A DNA stretch of 64,000 nucleotides from Streptococcus sp. X13SY08 (lineage in GTDB: Bacteria; Bacillota; Bacilli; Lactobacillales; Streptococcaceae): NCBI RefSeq assembly GCF_001182825.2, contig NZ_LFYO02000001.1, positions 1 through 64,000 on the forward strand. Direction: 5' to 3'. The notes below the pieces were generated by a model. The model saw only the letters and a program-made list of their open reading frames with translations, made no database searches and was not told the DNA's origin. The position numbers were made by a program, and so were the translations under genes. Positions 10,401-19,000 of this stretch are shown in pieces (the stretch's first letter is position 1; every line of letters starts with the position of its first letter).

Positions 10401-11519
10401 TTACACATTGAATCGGAATTCCATGATATCGCCATCCTGAACGATATATTCTTTTCCTTCTTCACGTAAGTGTCCAGCTTCTTTAACAGCTTTTTCAGAT
10501 CCATATTTCATCAAATCATCATAAGACATGGTCACAGCACGGATAAAGCCTTTTTCAAAATCTGAGTGGATAATCCCCGCTGCTTGCGGTGCTTTGATTC
10601 CACGTTTGAAAGTCCAAGCACGAACTTCTTTTTCACCTGCTGTAAAGTAGGTTCCTAGACCAAGTAAATCATAAGCTGCACGTGTTAACTTGTCCACGCC
10701 TGACTCTGTTAAGCCAATAGCTTCCAAGAATTCTTGGCGTTCTTCTTCTTCATCCAACTCTGAAATTTCTTCTTCGGCACGCGCTGAAATCACAACAACT
10801 TCTGCATTTTCAGTTGCTGCAAATTCACGAATAGCTTGTACATAAGCAATACCATATGGATCTGCAACTTTATCTTCGTCCACGTTGGCCACATAAAGAA
10901 CAGGTTTTGTCGTTAAGAGGAATAGCTGCTTAACAATTTTCGCTTCTTCTTCTGTAAATTCGACTGTACGAGCTGATTTTCCGTCTTCAAGAACAGGTTT
11001 GATTTTTTCTAAGACTGCAAATTCAGCAACAGAATCTTTATCTTTTTGGGTACGCGCCATTTTTTCAACACGCGCATAGCGTTTGTTGACAGACTCCAAG
11101 TCCGCTAAAATCAGTTCTAAATTAATCGTATCGATGTCTGCGATAGGATCTACAAAGGCATCCTCACGTCCTTGTTCACGCATGACATTCTCATCGTCAA
11201 AGGCACGTACGACATGGACAATCGCATCCACCTCACGAATATTGGCCAAGAATTTATTTCCCAAACCTTCACCACGAGATGCTCCTTTTACGATACCCGC
11301 AATATCTGTAAATTCAAAGGTTGTTGGAACAGTTTTCTTGGGAGTAATCAGCTCTGTCAACTTCTGTAGACGTTCATCGGGTACTTCAACCATTCCAACA
11401 TTTGGATCAATGGTTGCGAAAGGATAGTTGGCAGCTTCTGCTCCTGCTTTGGTAATTGCATTAAATAGGGTTGATTTACCAACGTTTGGTAAACCCACGA
11501 TACCTGCTGTTAAAGCCAT
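10401..11519 (-). CDS. ychF: Redox-regulated ATPase YchF (OLA1 family)
   Basis: Obg-related P-loop ATPase that associates with ribosomes and is linked to stress responses. The 372-residue length is standard. The P-loop GLPNVGKST is at residues 8-16, switch II DIAGIVKGAS follows, and the ATP-specifying NVDE replaces NKxD. The C-terminal TGS domain ends in the invariant-looking DGDIMEFRFNV. It lies upstream of pth in the usual order. Confidence 0.97.
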   Translation of the reverse strand: MALTAGIVGLPNVGKSTLFNAITKAGAEAANYPFATIDPNVGMVEVPDERLQKLTELITPKKTVPTTFEFTDIAGIVKGASRGEGLGNKFLANIREVDAIVHVVRAFDDENVMREQGREDAFVDPIADIDTINLELILADLESVNKRYARVEKMARTQKDKDSVAEFAVLEKIKPVLEDGKSARTVEFTEEEAKIVKQLFLLTTKPVLYVANVDEDKVADPYGIAYVQAIREFAATENAEVVVISARAEEEISELDEEEERQEFLEAIGLTESGVDKLTRAAYDLLGLGTYFTAGEKEVRAWTFKRGIKAPQAAGIIHSDFEKGFIRAVTMSYDDLMKYGSEKAVKEAGHLREEGKEYIVQDGDIMEFRFNV

Positions 11520-11539
11520 TATTTATTTCTCCATCATTT

Positions 11540-11983
11540 TTATTCAATCGTGACTATTATAGCAGAAAATAAGAAAAAAAGCTTGCCCAGTGAAAATATA
11601 TCCAGAAAGATTGCAAAACCGTCTCTCTTTTCATATTTTCCTGTTTCAGGATTCATAACATATTCACGACCTTTTAGTAAATGTAAATTGTCATCATCTT
11701 CGCCTTTTTGACAAGAAACTTTCTTTTCCCCCTTTACCAATTCGTCTAAAGACACTCCTAAAACCTCAGACAACTTGATCAAATTCTCCAAATCTGGTGT
11801 CGCATCTCCATTTTCCCATTTCGATATCGACTGGCGAGAGATAAAGAGTTGCTCCGCTAAGGCATCCTGAGACAAATTTTTAGCTTGACGGATGTTTTTC
11901 AGTTGTGTTGAAAATTGTGAAATGATTCCACCTACTTCTCTTTTTTCTCTAAAAAAATCTCTCTCATCAATAAAAACCAGCAC
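11540..11983 (-). CDS. XRE-family transcriptional regulator, start uncertain
   Basis: A helix-turn-helix domain (DALAEQLFISRQSISKWENG) of the Cro/C1 type with a short acidic linker and a C-terminal hydrophobic tail (GKLFFLFSAIIVTI) that could anchor it. The longest frame begins with GTG at 11983, but no convincing ribosome binding site precedes it. A good AGGTGG lies before an ATT codon at IISQFSTQLKNI, where homologues would begin with ATG as I recall. Either ATT is used or the start codon has been lost. It sits between DUF951 and ychF. Target genes are unknown. Confidence 0.7.
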   Translation of the reverse strand: MLVFIDERDFFREKREVGGIISQFSTQLKNIRQAKNLSQDALAEQLFISRQSISKWENGDATPDLENLIKLSEVLGVSLDELVKGEKKVSCQKGEDDDNLHLLKGREYVMNPETGKYEKRDGFAIFLDIFSLGKLFFLFSAIIVTIE

Positions 11984-12030
11984 TTTTCATGGCAACTGTC
12001 AGTTGCAAAGCTTCTCAAAATAGCTTAAAA

Positions 12031-12240
12031 TCAAGCATTTTCAGGTTGTGAGAGATTTTTTTTCATTTTTCGTTCAAAATCGTGCCGACTCATCATAACG
12101 ATATGGTCACAATTGGTACATTTGATTTTGATGTCTGCACCAAGACGTGTAATTTCCCAACAATTTGCCTTCTTCCCTGTTGACCTAATTGTACAAGCAT
12201 GGGGCTTCTTCATTTCAACTAAAGTTCCTAATTGATACAT
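12031..12240 (-). CDS. DUF951 family small protein
   Basis: A 69-residue protein beginning MYQLGTLVEMKKPHACTIRS. It carries a CxxC pair (IKCTNCDHIVMM) with upstream Cys and His that could bind a metal. This family lies next to dnaN and ychF in many Firmicutes; its function is not established. It is the first gene of the run reading away from the 12341-12366 promoter. Confidence 0.9.
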   Translation of the reverse strand: MYQLGTLVEMKKPHACTIRSTGKKANCWEITRLGADIKIKCTNCDHIVMMSRHDFERKMKKNLSQPENA

Positions 12241-12340
12241 GTTTTCCTCACTGATTAAATTCTAAAAATATATTTTTATTGAATTCTCTGGGGAATGAAT
12301 TCTGCGTTTGGATTTCCCACACGAGGATTTACAAATAAAT

Positions 12341-12366
12341 TATAATACTAGCCAGTATTATACCAC
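12341..12366 (-). promoter_or_regulatory. Promoter with overlapping 9-bp palindrome, upstream of DUF951
   Basis: On the minus strand TGGTATAAT forms an extended -10 box. It is embedded in a perfect inverted repeat TATAATACT-AGCC-AGTATTATA (12341-12362). The palindrome could simply give a -10 element on each strand, or be an operator. Confidence 0.55.
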
Positions 12367-12387
12367 AGATTAGATTGTACATTTAAA

Positions 12388-12420
12388 AAAAGAGCCATTC
12401 TTTGCAGAATAGACCCTTTT
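12388..12420 (-). terminator. Terminator after dnaN
   Basis: On the minus strand a hairpin with AAAAG and ATTCT arms around GCAA is followed by TCTTTTTTT. It lies just past the dnaN stop. Confidence 0.75.
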
Positions 12421-12424
12421 ATCT

Positions 12425-13561
12425 TTAGTTTGTACGAACTGGGGTAATCAATTGAATAAAATCTTCTTGATCTGCATTTGGTACCAATGTAAATGGACGT
12501 ACAGGGCTAATAAAGCTAATTTTAACCTGTTCGCTATCTACAGCTTTCAATGCTTCAATCAAGTAAGTTGGGTTAAAGCTGATAACTAAATCTTCACCGT
12601 TCACTTCCAGAGTATCTAATTCTTCATTCACTCGACCAACTTCTGGAGAATTTACATGTGCTGAAACAACTTTACTATCAATTTCTAATTTGACAGTTCC
12701 GTTTTGCGTCGCATTAGACAAGAGACGAGCACGTTCCATTGCTTGACGCAGATTGGCTGTATCAAAAACAACTGTAGTATTGAATTCGGCTGGGATCAGA
12801 CGATCTGTATCTGGGTAAGTTCCTTCTAGGAGACGAGTATAGAAGCTGATGTGCTCACTTCTAAAGAGCATTTGATTATTTGAGAAGAAGACTTCCACCG
12901 TTTCAATATCATCTGTAAAAACAGCAGTAAATTCACGTAGAGAACGACTTGGAATAACCACATCAAAGTTATCCCCAGATTTTTCAAGAGTCAGTTTACG
13001 CTGGCTCATGCGGTGAGAATCGGTAGCTACTGTTTTCAAAGAAGTGTTGTTTGTCAAGACAAAGTGAACACCTGTCAAAATAGGACGACTTTCTTGAGTA
13101 GATGCCGCAAATGCTGTTTCATTAATTGTTTCTTTTAAGACCTTTGTTTCTAGAACTAGAGGATTCGATGTAGGAACTTCTTGCAAACGTGGATATTGCT
13201 CAGCTTCTTTCCCCTTGAGGGTAATTTCAGATTTGCCGCTGGTCAGGACAACTTGCTTTTGCTCAATTTCTTTAAAATCCAGAACAATATCAGGTAAACT
13301 AGAAACCACATTGATAAAGAAAGATGCTTCTAAGAGGACAAATCCTGTTGAGGAAATCAATAAACCTGCATTCTCATCTTGAATAGAGATGAAATTTTCA
13401 ATAGAAATCTGACCATTTGAACCAGTTAAAGTAATTCCTTCCTGATGAATATCTATTTTGACTGTGGATAAAACAGGAATAGCATTTTTATGACTAATAG
13501 CCCGTTTGGTAGTATTTAAGGCTTGAAGAAAAACATTCTTGTTAATTGAAAATTGAATCAT
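12425..13561 (-). CDS. dnaN: DNA polymerase III beta sliding clamp
   Basis: Ring-forming processivity clamp for replication. The 378 residues cover three clamp domains, from MIQFSINKNVFLQALNTTKRA to the usual C-terminal LITPVRT. The frame is intact. It lies 156 bp downstream of dnaA, and the spacer holds DnaA boxes. A terminator follows the stop, which separates it from the DUF951-ychF run. Confidence 0.97.
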   Translation of the reverse strand: MIQFSINKNVFLQALNTTKRAISHKNAIPVLSTVKIDIHQEGITLTGSNGQISIENFISIQDENAGLLISSTGFVLLEASFFINVVSSLPDIVLDFKEIEQKQVVLTSGKSEITLKGKEAEQYPRLQEVPTSNPLVLETKVLKETINETAFAASTQESRPILTGVHFVLTNNTSLKTVATDSHRMSQRKLTLEKSGDNFDVVIPSRSLREFTAVFTDDIETVEVFFSNNQMLFRSEHISFYTRLLEGTYPDTDRLIPAEFNTTVVFDTANLRQAMERARLLSNATQNGTVKLEIDSKVVSAHVNSPEVGRVNEELDTLEVNGEDLVISFNPTYLIEALKAVDSEQVKISFISPVRPFTLVPNADQEDFIQLITPVRTN

Positions 13562-13717
13562 GGATTCTCCTTTATTTATTCTAGATTGTTAAGGTTAATA
13601 GTAGTAGTAGGGTCTGTGTATTCTGTGGATAAATGGTTTTATCCCAGTTAGGATAAGTTGTCAGACTTGTTGGTAAAATGTGGAAAACTAGAGACAAGAA
13701 AGGAGAGTTTTCCACAA
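13562..13717. other. oriC, dnaA-dnaN spacer with DnaA boxes
   Basis: A perfect DnaA box (TGTGGATAA, minus orientation) lies at 13624-13632. One-mismatch boxes lie at 13679-13687 (TGTGGAAAA) and 13708-13716 (TTTTCCACA), and weaker ones (TTATCCCAG, AGGATAAG) lie between. Together with the cluster upstream of dnaA this marks the chromosomal origin. Confidence 0.85.
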
Positions 13718-15085
13718 CTAACGGATATTATTACGAATGGTCGTGAGTTCAATTTCTAAATTTTCATCCTGCTCCAAAAGCCCTTTTATCTTATTATAGG
13801 CGTGCATAACTGTTGTATGATCACGATTACCAAATTCTTTTCCGATTTTCGGAAGGGAATTGTCTGTTAGGACACGCGCCAGGTACATGGCAACTTGTCG
13901 CGCGTGAGTAATATTTTGCAGACGTTTTGGACCTTTCAGTTCCTTGACACTGACACCGTAGAATTGACCAACTTCGGTTTGAATTTTTTCAATAGGAATG
14001 ACTGTAGTTTGTAAATCACTTTGTCGTCTGGAACGAATCGCTTCGGCAGCAATATCAACAGAGATTTCGGATACCTTTTTCAACTTAGCTAAGAGGTCAA
14101 TATCTTTCAGAGCACCTTCCAAATCACGAATATTAGAATGGAATTGTCCTGCTAGATAATTCAAGGTATCATCTGTAAAGTTGTAAGGATAGACTTCACA
14201 TTTATTTCGCAAAATAGCAATCCTCGTCTCAAAATCAGGAGGTGTAATGTCACTCATTGTCCCCCAACCAAAGCGTGTAACCAACCGTTCTTCAAGATTT
14301 TCTAGTTTACTTGGATCACGATCACTGGTTAATACGATTTGCTTATTATTTTCATGAAGTGCATTGAAAGTATGGAAAAATTCTTCCTGAGTGGAGGCCT
14401 TGTTTTTCAAAAATTGAATATCGTCAATCAAGAGAATATCTAAATGACGGTATATCTTTTTGAAATTTTCCATATCATTGAGTCGTAGATGTTCTAGAAA
14501 ATCATTGATAAAGGTTTCTGAAGATACAAATTTGCTACGAGCTTGCGGGTTCCGAGCGAGTACCTCATTACCAATAGCGTGAAGTAAATGAGTCTTTCCA
14601 AGACCTGGACCACCGTAGATAAAAAGTGGATTGTAGACTTTACCAGGTGCACCAGCAACCGCCATAGCAGCAGCTTTTGCCATTTGATTATTGTCTCCTT
14701 GGACGAAATTGTCGAAGGTATAATCAGCATTTAAGTTAGAAGCTACTGGTGGATTTGTAATAGGTTGTTCTATCAATGTTTCGCGAACTTCTAGCGGATT
14801 CACTTTTTCTACGGGAGTTGGGAATTCTTTTTGAACAGGCATTGAAAACTCATAGAGTACTTGTAGTTGATCATTATAAATTTCAAACCCAGCTGTCAAC
14901 AACACTCCTTTTAAATTTTCTTCCCAAAAGAGTTGTTTTACGGGACTATCTAAGAAAATAGTTGCTTGATTTCCTTCTACTTTTACGAGTCTGGCAGTGG
15001 AGACAAAAAAGTCGAATGCAGACGGTTTTAAAGTTGCTTGGGCTAATTGTAGAACACGATTCCAAAAATCATCTTCCAAATTCAC
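13718..15085 (-). CDS. dnaA: Chromosomal replication initiator DnaA
   Basis: AAA+ initiator that binds DnaA boxes and opens oriC. I choose the GTG at 15083-15085 ([16 protein letters not shown]), which gives 455 residues and sits 7 nt after a perfect AAAGGAGG. The ATG eight codons upstream has no such site and would include the ribosome binding site in the coding region. Walker [10 protein letters not shown], Walker [10 protein letters not shown], and the C-terminal DNA-binding signature [15 protein letters not shown] are all present. Confidence 0.97.
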   Translation of the reverse strand: MNLEDDFWNRVLQLAQATLKPSAFDFFVSTARLVKVEGNQATIFLDSPVKQLFWEENLKGVLLTAGFEIYNDQLQVLYEFSMPVQKEFPTPVEKVNPLEVRETLIEQPITNPPVASNLNADYTFDNFVQGDNNQMAKAAAMAVAGAPGKVYNPLFIYGGPGLGKTHLLHAIGNEVLARNPQARSKFVSSETFINDFLEHLRLNDMENFKKIYRHLDILLIDDIQFLKNKASTQEEFFHTFNALHENNKQIVLTSDRDPSKLENLEERLVTRFGWGTMSDITPPDFETRIAILRNKCEVYPYNFTDDTLNYLAGQFHSNIRDLEGALKDIDLLAKLKKVSEISVDIAAEAIRSRRQSDLQTTVIPIEKIQTEVGQFYGVSVKELKGPKRLQNITHARQVAMYLARVLTDNSLPKIGKEFGNRDHTTVMHAYNKIKGLLEQDENLEIELTTIRNNIR

Positions 15086-15109
15086 AGGCTTTCCTCCTTT
15101 CAGGATCAT

Positions 15110-15278
15110 TGTTTTCTTATTATATCAAAAAGTTATCCACAAGGAAAGAGTTTTTCCACACTGTTCATAATACTTATCCACAGAATGTGAATAAAAAAGA
15201 AAAACCCCTCTATTAAGGGATTCCTTCAAAATATGGGATGTGAATAAGTCTGTTTGTAAAAAAGAATTATGCACATGC
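15110..15278. other. oriC, region upstream of dnaA
   Basis: Two perfect TTATCCACA boxes (15133-15141 and 15174-15182) and a TTTTCCACA box (15152-15160), spaced about 20 bp, in AT-rich DNA between parB and dnaA. Confidence 0.88.
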
Positions 15279-16040
15279 TTATTTTAAATGTTGGATAATT
15301 CTCTCGAATTCTTTTAAGCTGGAAAAGGAGATTGTCAATTTTCCTTTTCCATTTTTTTGCTGTTGAATTTGAATATCAGTACCGAGTATCTGTCTGAGTT
15401 TTTCTTCCTCTTCTTTGATGAAAGAAGTTTTTTTCTTTTTTTTCTTTTTTTTCTTTTGCTCAGTTAGCAAGTTTTCAAGTGATCGGACACTCAATTCTTT
15501 TTCTAAGATAGTTTGAAGCCATTGTTCTTGCTCCACATCGGTATAAGAATTTAAAAGACGAGCATGACCTTGGCTAATAAGACCAGTTTCCAATGCATTT
15601 TGTAGCATAGGACAGAGTTGTAGAAGGCGCGTGCTATTTGTGATGTAGGGACGTGATTTTCCCATAATCTGTGCGATTTCTTCATGTGTCAGTCCTCGTT
15701 TTATCAAATGCTGATAAGACTTTGCTTCTTCAATTGGATTTAAATCCGCACGTTGCAAATTTTCAATGATGGATTGGTACATCATTTCTTCATCAGACAA
15801 TACTTTTATGATAACAGGAACTTTTTTCAAACCTGCCAATTGACTGGCACGTAAGCGTCGTTCACCTGCTAGTAATTCATAGCCAATGATAGCTGATTTG
15901 CGTACAATCAGTGGTTGAATAATGCCGTTTTTTTGAATAGATTGAGCTAATTCTTTTAATTTTTCTGGTTCAAAATGCAATCTTGGTTGATAGGGATTTG
16001 GTTTGATTTCTTCAATGGCTAGGTACTGTAATTCTTCCAT
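15279..16040 (-). CDS. parB: Chromosome partitioning protein ParB (Spo0J)
   Basis: CTP-dependent DNA clamp that loads at parS sites and recruits SMC to the origin. The 253 residues include the GERRLRASQ motif of the CTP-binding domain and a central helix-turn-helix (THEEIAQIMGKSRPYITNSTRLL). No ParA gene is adjacent, as in other streptococci. A run of nine lysines links the DNA-binding part to the C-terminal dimerisation region. It is encoded by a threefold 9-bp tandem repeat near 15429-15457 that is prone to slippage. Candidate target sites are at 17917, 24703 and 35022. Confidence 0.95.
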   Translation of the reverse strand: MEELQYLAIEEIKPNPYQPRLHFEPEKLKELAQSIQKNGIIQPLIVRKSAIIGYELLAGERRLRASQLAGLKKVPVIIKVLSDEEMMYQSIIENLQRADLNPIEEAKSYQHLIKRGLTHEEIAQIMGKSRPYITNSTRLLQLCPMLQNALETGLISQGHARLLNSYTDVEQEQWLQTILEKELSVRSLENLLTEQKKKKKKKKKTSFIKEEEEKLRQILGTDIQIQQQKNGKGKLTISFSSLKEFERIIQHLK

Positions 16041-16053
16041 AGGCTTATTCTAG

Positions 16054-16092
16054 CAAAAAAAATCTAACTTTACAATGTTGTAAATTTAGATT
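16054..16092 (-). terminator. Terminator between htrA and parB
   Basis: Hairpin with 15-bp arms (AATCTAAATTTACAA on the minus strand, one G-T pair) and a 2-nt loop, followed by a run of eight T. It should end htrA transcripts, so parB would need its own promoter or read-through. Confidence 0.85.
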
Positions 16093-16101
16093 GACATCGC
16101 T

Positions 16102-17298
16102 TTATTGGGATAAATCTTCCGTTGAATGATTAAGTTCTATCTTGACAGTTTGTTTTTTACCATTTCTCATGAAGGAAACCTCAATGGTATCACCAATACT
16201 ATGTTTGTAAAGGGCACTTTGGAGGTCACCTGTTGATTCAATAGTATCACCATCGATAGCTGTGATAACATCATAGCGTTCAAAATTGCCATCCGCTGGA
16301 AGACCTGCTTGAGTAGAAACAACCAGCACACCTGAAGTAATATTACTATCTTCTAAACCAGCCGTTGCTAGTTGGTTAGTTGATAAGTCTGTCACGTTAG
16401 CCATTTGAATTCCAAGAGCTGGACGAATGACTTTTCCATTTTTCTCAAGTTGGTTGATGATTGTAACAGCATCATTTGATGGAATAGCAAATCCCAGTCC
16501 TTCTACAGTTACTCCGTTGTTCAAAGCAGCAGAAGTCGTAGCAATCTTACTAGAGGTAATTCCGATAACTTGCCCTTGAATATTAATCAGTGGACCACCA
16601 GAATTTCCTGGATTGATGGCAGTGTCTGTTTGGATAGCATTAGTAGAAATCGTTTGACCATCTTCAGATTTTGAAGTCACGGTACGACTCAAACTAGAGA
16701 CGATTCCTTGGGTAACAGAGTTGGCGTAGATAGTTCCAAGTGGACTACCGATAGCAATAGCTGTTTCACCTACATTGATAGAATCAGAGTCAGCAAATTC
16801 CGCAACGGTAGTAATTTTACTTGCATTTACGCTAATGACGGCAATATCAGAATAAGTATCTGAACCGACTAATTTCCCTTCGATTTTTTCACCAGAGGAT
16901 AAAAGTATATCAATTTTTTCAGCACCAGCAATAACGTGGGTATTGGTCACGATATAAGCGGTATCACCATCTTTTTTATAGACGACACCAGATCCCTCAC
17001 TGGCAACTTCTAACTCATCTGAATGACCACTATTTCCAAAAATAGAAGTTGTACCAGATGTCGCTGGTTGGTAATTAATTACCGATACAACAGCATCTTG
17101 AACTGTTTTAACTGCTTTTGTCACAGATGTCTCATTGTCATAGGTAACGTTGCTAACGGTCGTTTTTCCATCAGTTGATTGATGGGCAGTTGTGCTCGTA
17201 GTTGGTGTAGAATATAGTAGCGGAGCGGCAAAATTACCTGCTATACCACCAATAAAGCCGACAAGGAGAACAAGAGATAATTTAAAAAATTTTTTCAT
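16102..17298 (-). CDS. htrA: Surface serine protease HtrA (DegP-like)
   Basis: Membrane-anchored trypsin-like protease with one C-terminal PDZ domain; handles misfolded secreted proteins and competence/bacteriocin peptides in streptococci. 398 residues. The membrane anchor covers about residues 7-26. The triad is His in TNTHVIAG, Asp in SDIAVISV and Ser in NPGNSGGPL. The PDZ domain runs from about residue 290 (RPALGIQ) to the end. The origin-linked htrA-parB pairing is typical of streptococci. Confidence 0.96.
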   Translation of the reverse strand: MKKFFKLSLVLLVGFIGGIAGNFAAPLLYSTPTTSTTAHQSTDGKTTVSNVTYDNETSVTKAVKTVQDAVVSVINYQPATSGTTSIFGNSGHSDELEVASEGSGVVYKKDGDTAYIVTNTHVIAGAEKIDILLSSGEKIEGKLVGSDTYSDIAVISVNASKITTVAEFADSDSINVGETAIAIGSPLGTIYANSVTQGIVSSLSRTVTSKSEDGQTISTNAIQTDTAINPGNSGGPLINIQGQVIGITSSKIATTSAALNNGVTVEGLGFAIPSNDAVTIINQLEKNGKVIRPALGIQMANVTDLSTNQLATAGLEDSNITSGVLVVSTQAGLPADGNFERYDVITAIDGDTIESTGDLQSALYKHSIGDTIEVSFMRNGKKQTVKIELNHSTEDLSQ

Positions 17299-17382
17299 GA
17301 GACTAACTCCTCCAGATTTTTCTTTATCATAAATCCATTTTCTTAATTATAGCTTAAATCAGTGAAAAATCAATTCGGAGCT

Positions 17383-17391
17383 TGTGGATAA
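17383..17391 (-). promoter_or_regulatory. DnaA box upstream of rlmH
   Basis: A perfect TGTGGATAA in the divergent htrA-rlmH spacer, about 2.3 kb from dnaA. Confidence 0.5.
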
Positions 17392-17438
17392 CTTTTTTGC
17401 ATCTTCAAAAAGTCTAAAAGCTGTGATACAATCTTCTT

Positions 17439-17918
17439 ATGAAGATAAAAATTATTACGGTTGGAAAATTAAAAGAAAAATATTTAAAGGATGGGATTGC
17501 AGAATATAGCAAGCGTCTCAGTCGTTTCACTAAGTTAGAAATGATTGAGTTACCTGACGAAAAGACTCCGGATAAAGCTAGCCAAGCAGAAAATCAGCAA
17601 ATTCTAGAGAAAGAGGCAAGTCGAATTCTTTCCAAAATTGGGGAGCTAGATTATGTCTTTGCTCTTGCGATTGAAGGCAAACAATTTCCATCCGAGGAGT
17701 TTAGTCAATTATTAGCAGATGTAACAATGAGAGGTTTTTCGGATGTGACCTTTATCATTGGTGGTAGCTTAGGGCTCTCACCAGAAGTCAAAAAGAGGGC
17801 AAATACTTTGATTAGTTTTGGAAAATTGACTTTACCTCATCAGCTAATGAAATTAGTGCTAGCAGAACAAATTTACCGTGCTTTTATGATTCAACAAGGA
17901 AGTCCCTACCATAAGTAG
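17439..17918 (+). CDS. rlmH: 23S rRNA pseudouridine-1915 N3-methyltransferase RlmH
   Basis: SPOUT-class methyltransferase acting on the 70S ribosome. The 159-residue length is exact for the family. The SAM-binding knot has [13 protein letters not shown], and the C-terminal signature [17 protein letters not shown]...GSPYHK is complete. The stop codon overlaps a parS site. The gene is at the standard position beside htrA. Confidence 0.97.
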   Translation: MKIKIITVGKLKEKYLKDGIAEYSKRLSRFTKLEMIELPDEKTPDKASQAENQQILEKEASRILSKIGELDYVFALAIEGKQFPSEEFSQLLADVTMRGFSDVTFIIGGSLGLSPEVKKRANTLISFGKLTLPHQLMKLVLAEQIYRAFMIQQGSPYHK

Positions 17919-17932
17919 TTTCACGTGAAACA
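17917..17932. promoter_or_regulatory. parS site at the end of rlmH
   Basis: AGTTTCACGTGAAACA matches the parS consensus TGTTNCACGTGAAACA except at the first base; the inner 14 bases are a perfect palindrome. It is about 1.9 kb from parB and overlaps the rlmH stop. Confidence 0.85.
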
Positions 17933-17942
17933 CAGGAGAAAT

Positions 17943-18617
17943 ATGACCAAGAAAAATTATCATATCTTTGAACGTTTGAGATTTGCCACTTGTCTAACCT
18001 TTATTAGTGGTTTTTTAAATGCTTTTACCTTTATTACTCAGGGTGGACGTTTTGCTGGTGTTCAATCAGGAAACGTTGTTTATCTGGCTTATTATGTTGC
18101 AAATAGAAATATGAAGGAAGCAGTAGCTTTTTTGATTCCCATTCTCTTTTTTGTCTTTGGTCAGTGGTTTACATATCTCTTGAAACGATTTTGTATTGTG
18201 CATAGTATCCCTTGGCATCTGACCAGTACTCTTGTTATGATGGGACTTGTTATTCTCGACATTCTTCTCAACCCTTTAGTAGGGCACTCCTTTACGATTG
18301 CCGTACTGGCTTTTGTTGCCTCTATTCAAGTGGAGACGTTTAGAAATATTCATGGGTTACCTTATGCCAATGTCATGATGATAGGCAATGTTAAAAACGC
18401 TGCTTTTTTATGGTTTAAGGGAATCATTGAAAAAAATGCTCAATTGACAAGAAGACGAATTCACATTTTTTATGCGATTTTAACGTTTATGTTAGGTGTA
18501 GTTGTAGCGACTTTTTCGACACAAACTTTTAAGGAGCAAGCCCTAATAGTTGTCCTGCTTCCACTCATTTATATGAACGTTCAATTATGGTTAGAAAAAA
18601 AGCTTAGCAATCGCTAA
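17943..18617 (+). CDS. DUF1275 (YoaK) family membrane protein
   Basis: 224 residues with about six hydrophobic segments. It begins MTKKNYHIFERLRFATC and has the family's F-L-N-A-F and G-V-Q-S-G-N-V elements near the N terminus. I choose the ATG at 17943, preceded by AGGAG, over an upstream GTG within parS. The function of the family is unknown; transport is only a guess. It is downstream of rlmH. Confidence 0.85.
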   Translation: MTKKNYHIFERLRFATCLTFISGFLNAFTFITQGGRFAGVQSGNVVYLAYYVANRNMKEAVAFLIPILFFVFGQWFTYLLKRFCIVHSIPWHLTSTLVMMGLVILDILLNPLVGHSFTIAVLAFVASIQVETFRNIHGLPYANVMMIGNVKNAAFLWFKGIIEKNAQLTRRRIHIFYAILTFMLGVVVATFSTQTFKEQALIVVLLPLIYMNVQLWLEKKLSNR

Positions 18618-18623
18618 GCTTTA
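18599..18623. terminator. Bidirectional terminator after the DUF1275 gene
   Basis: AAGCTTAGC/GCTAAGCTT stem with a short loop, overlapping the stop codon, A-rich on the left and T-rich on the right. It would end both the plus-strand gene and the minus-strand tRNA-Arg transcript. Confidence 0.65.
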
Positions 18624-18633
18624 TGTGTTTAGA

Positions 18634-18707
18634 TGATTCCAGCAGGATTCGAACCTGCGACCGTTCGCTTAGAAGGCGAATGCTCTATCCAGCTGAGCTA
18701 TGGAACC
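18634..18707 (-). tRNA. tRNA-Arg (anticodon TCT)
   Basis: 74 nt. The acceptor stem GGTTCCA/TGGAATC pairs fully (one G-T). Anticodon stem TTCGC/GCGAA encloses loop CTTCTAA, giving anticodon TCT. The T arm is GCAGG-TTCGAAT-CCTGC. The discriminator is A; CCA is not encoded. Confidence 0.95.
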
Positions 18708-18766
18708 GTTCTAGCCCTACCATTCTAAAACAATTATTTTATAATGTCAAGGCGTTAAAAAAAGTC

Positions 18767-18795
18767 TTGACAAAGAAAGAGCACTATATTATACT
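18767..18795 (+). promoter_or_regulatory. Promoter of the tRNA-Glu/tRNA-Asn unit
   Basis: TTGACA (18767-18772), a 17-bp spacer and TATACT (18790-18795), ending 17 bp before tRNA-Glu. Confidence 0.8.
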
Positions 18796-18812
18796 AATAA
18801 ATGTCTTATTTT

Positions 18813-18884
18813 GGTCCGTTGGTCAAGGGGTTAAGACACCGCCTTTTCACGGCGGTAACACGGGTTCGAATCCCGTACGGACTA
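18813..18884 (+). tRNA. tRNA-Glu (anticodon TTC)
   Basis: 72 nt. Acceptor GGTCCGT/ACGGACT, anticodon stem CCGCC/GGCGG with loop TTTTCAC giving TTC. T arm ACGGG-TTCGAAT-CCCGT, discriminator A. Confidence 0.96.
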
Positions 18885-18889
18885 TAGAA

Positions 18890-18962
18890 TCCGCCATAGC
18901 TCAGTTGGTAGAGCGCATGACTGTTAATCATGATGTCACAGGTTCGAGCCCTGTTGGCGGAG
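18890..18962 (+). tRNA. tRNA-Asn (anticodon GTT)
   Basis: 73 nt, five bases after tRNA-Glu. Acceptor TCCGCCA/TGGCGGA, anticodon stem ATGA/TCAT region with loop CTGTTAA giving GTT. T arm ACAGG-TTCGAGC-CCTGT, discriminator G. Confidence 0.96.
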
Positions 18963-18966
18963 TCAC

Positions 18967-19000
18967 AAAAATACCACTCCATTTGGAGTGGTATTTTCTT
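18967..19000. terminator. Bidirectional terminator between tRNA-Asn and yfhO
   Basis: ATACCACTCC/GGAGTGGTAT stem with ATTT loop followed by TTTCTTTT; A-rich on the other side. It serves the tRNA unit and the convergent YfhO gene. Confidence 0.9.

Noticed and set aside
16061..16092. TTTACA-N4-TGTAAA at 16069 as another member of the dyad family
   Set aside because: It is the loop-proximal part of a long terminator stem with a T8 tail, which explains the symmetry without a protein site.
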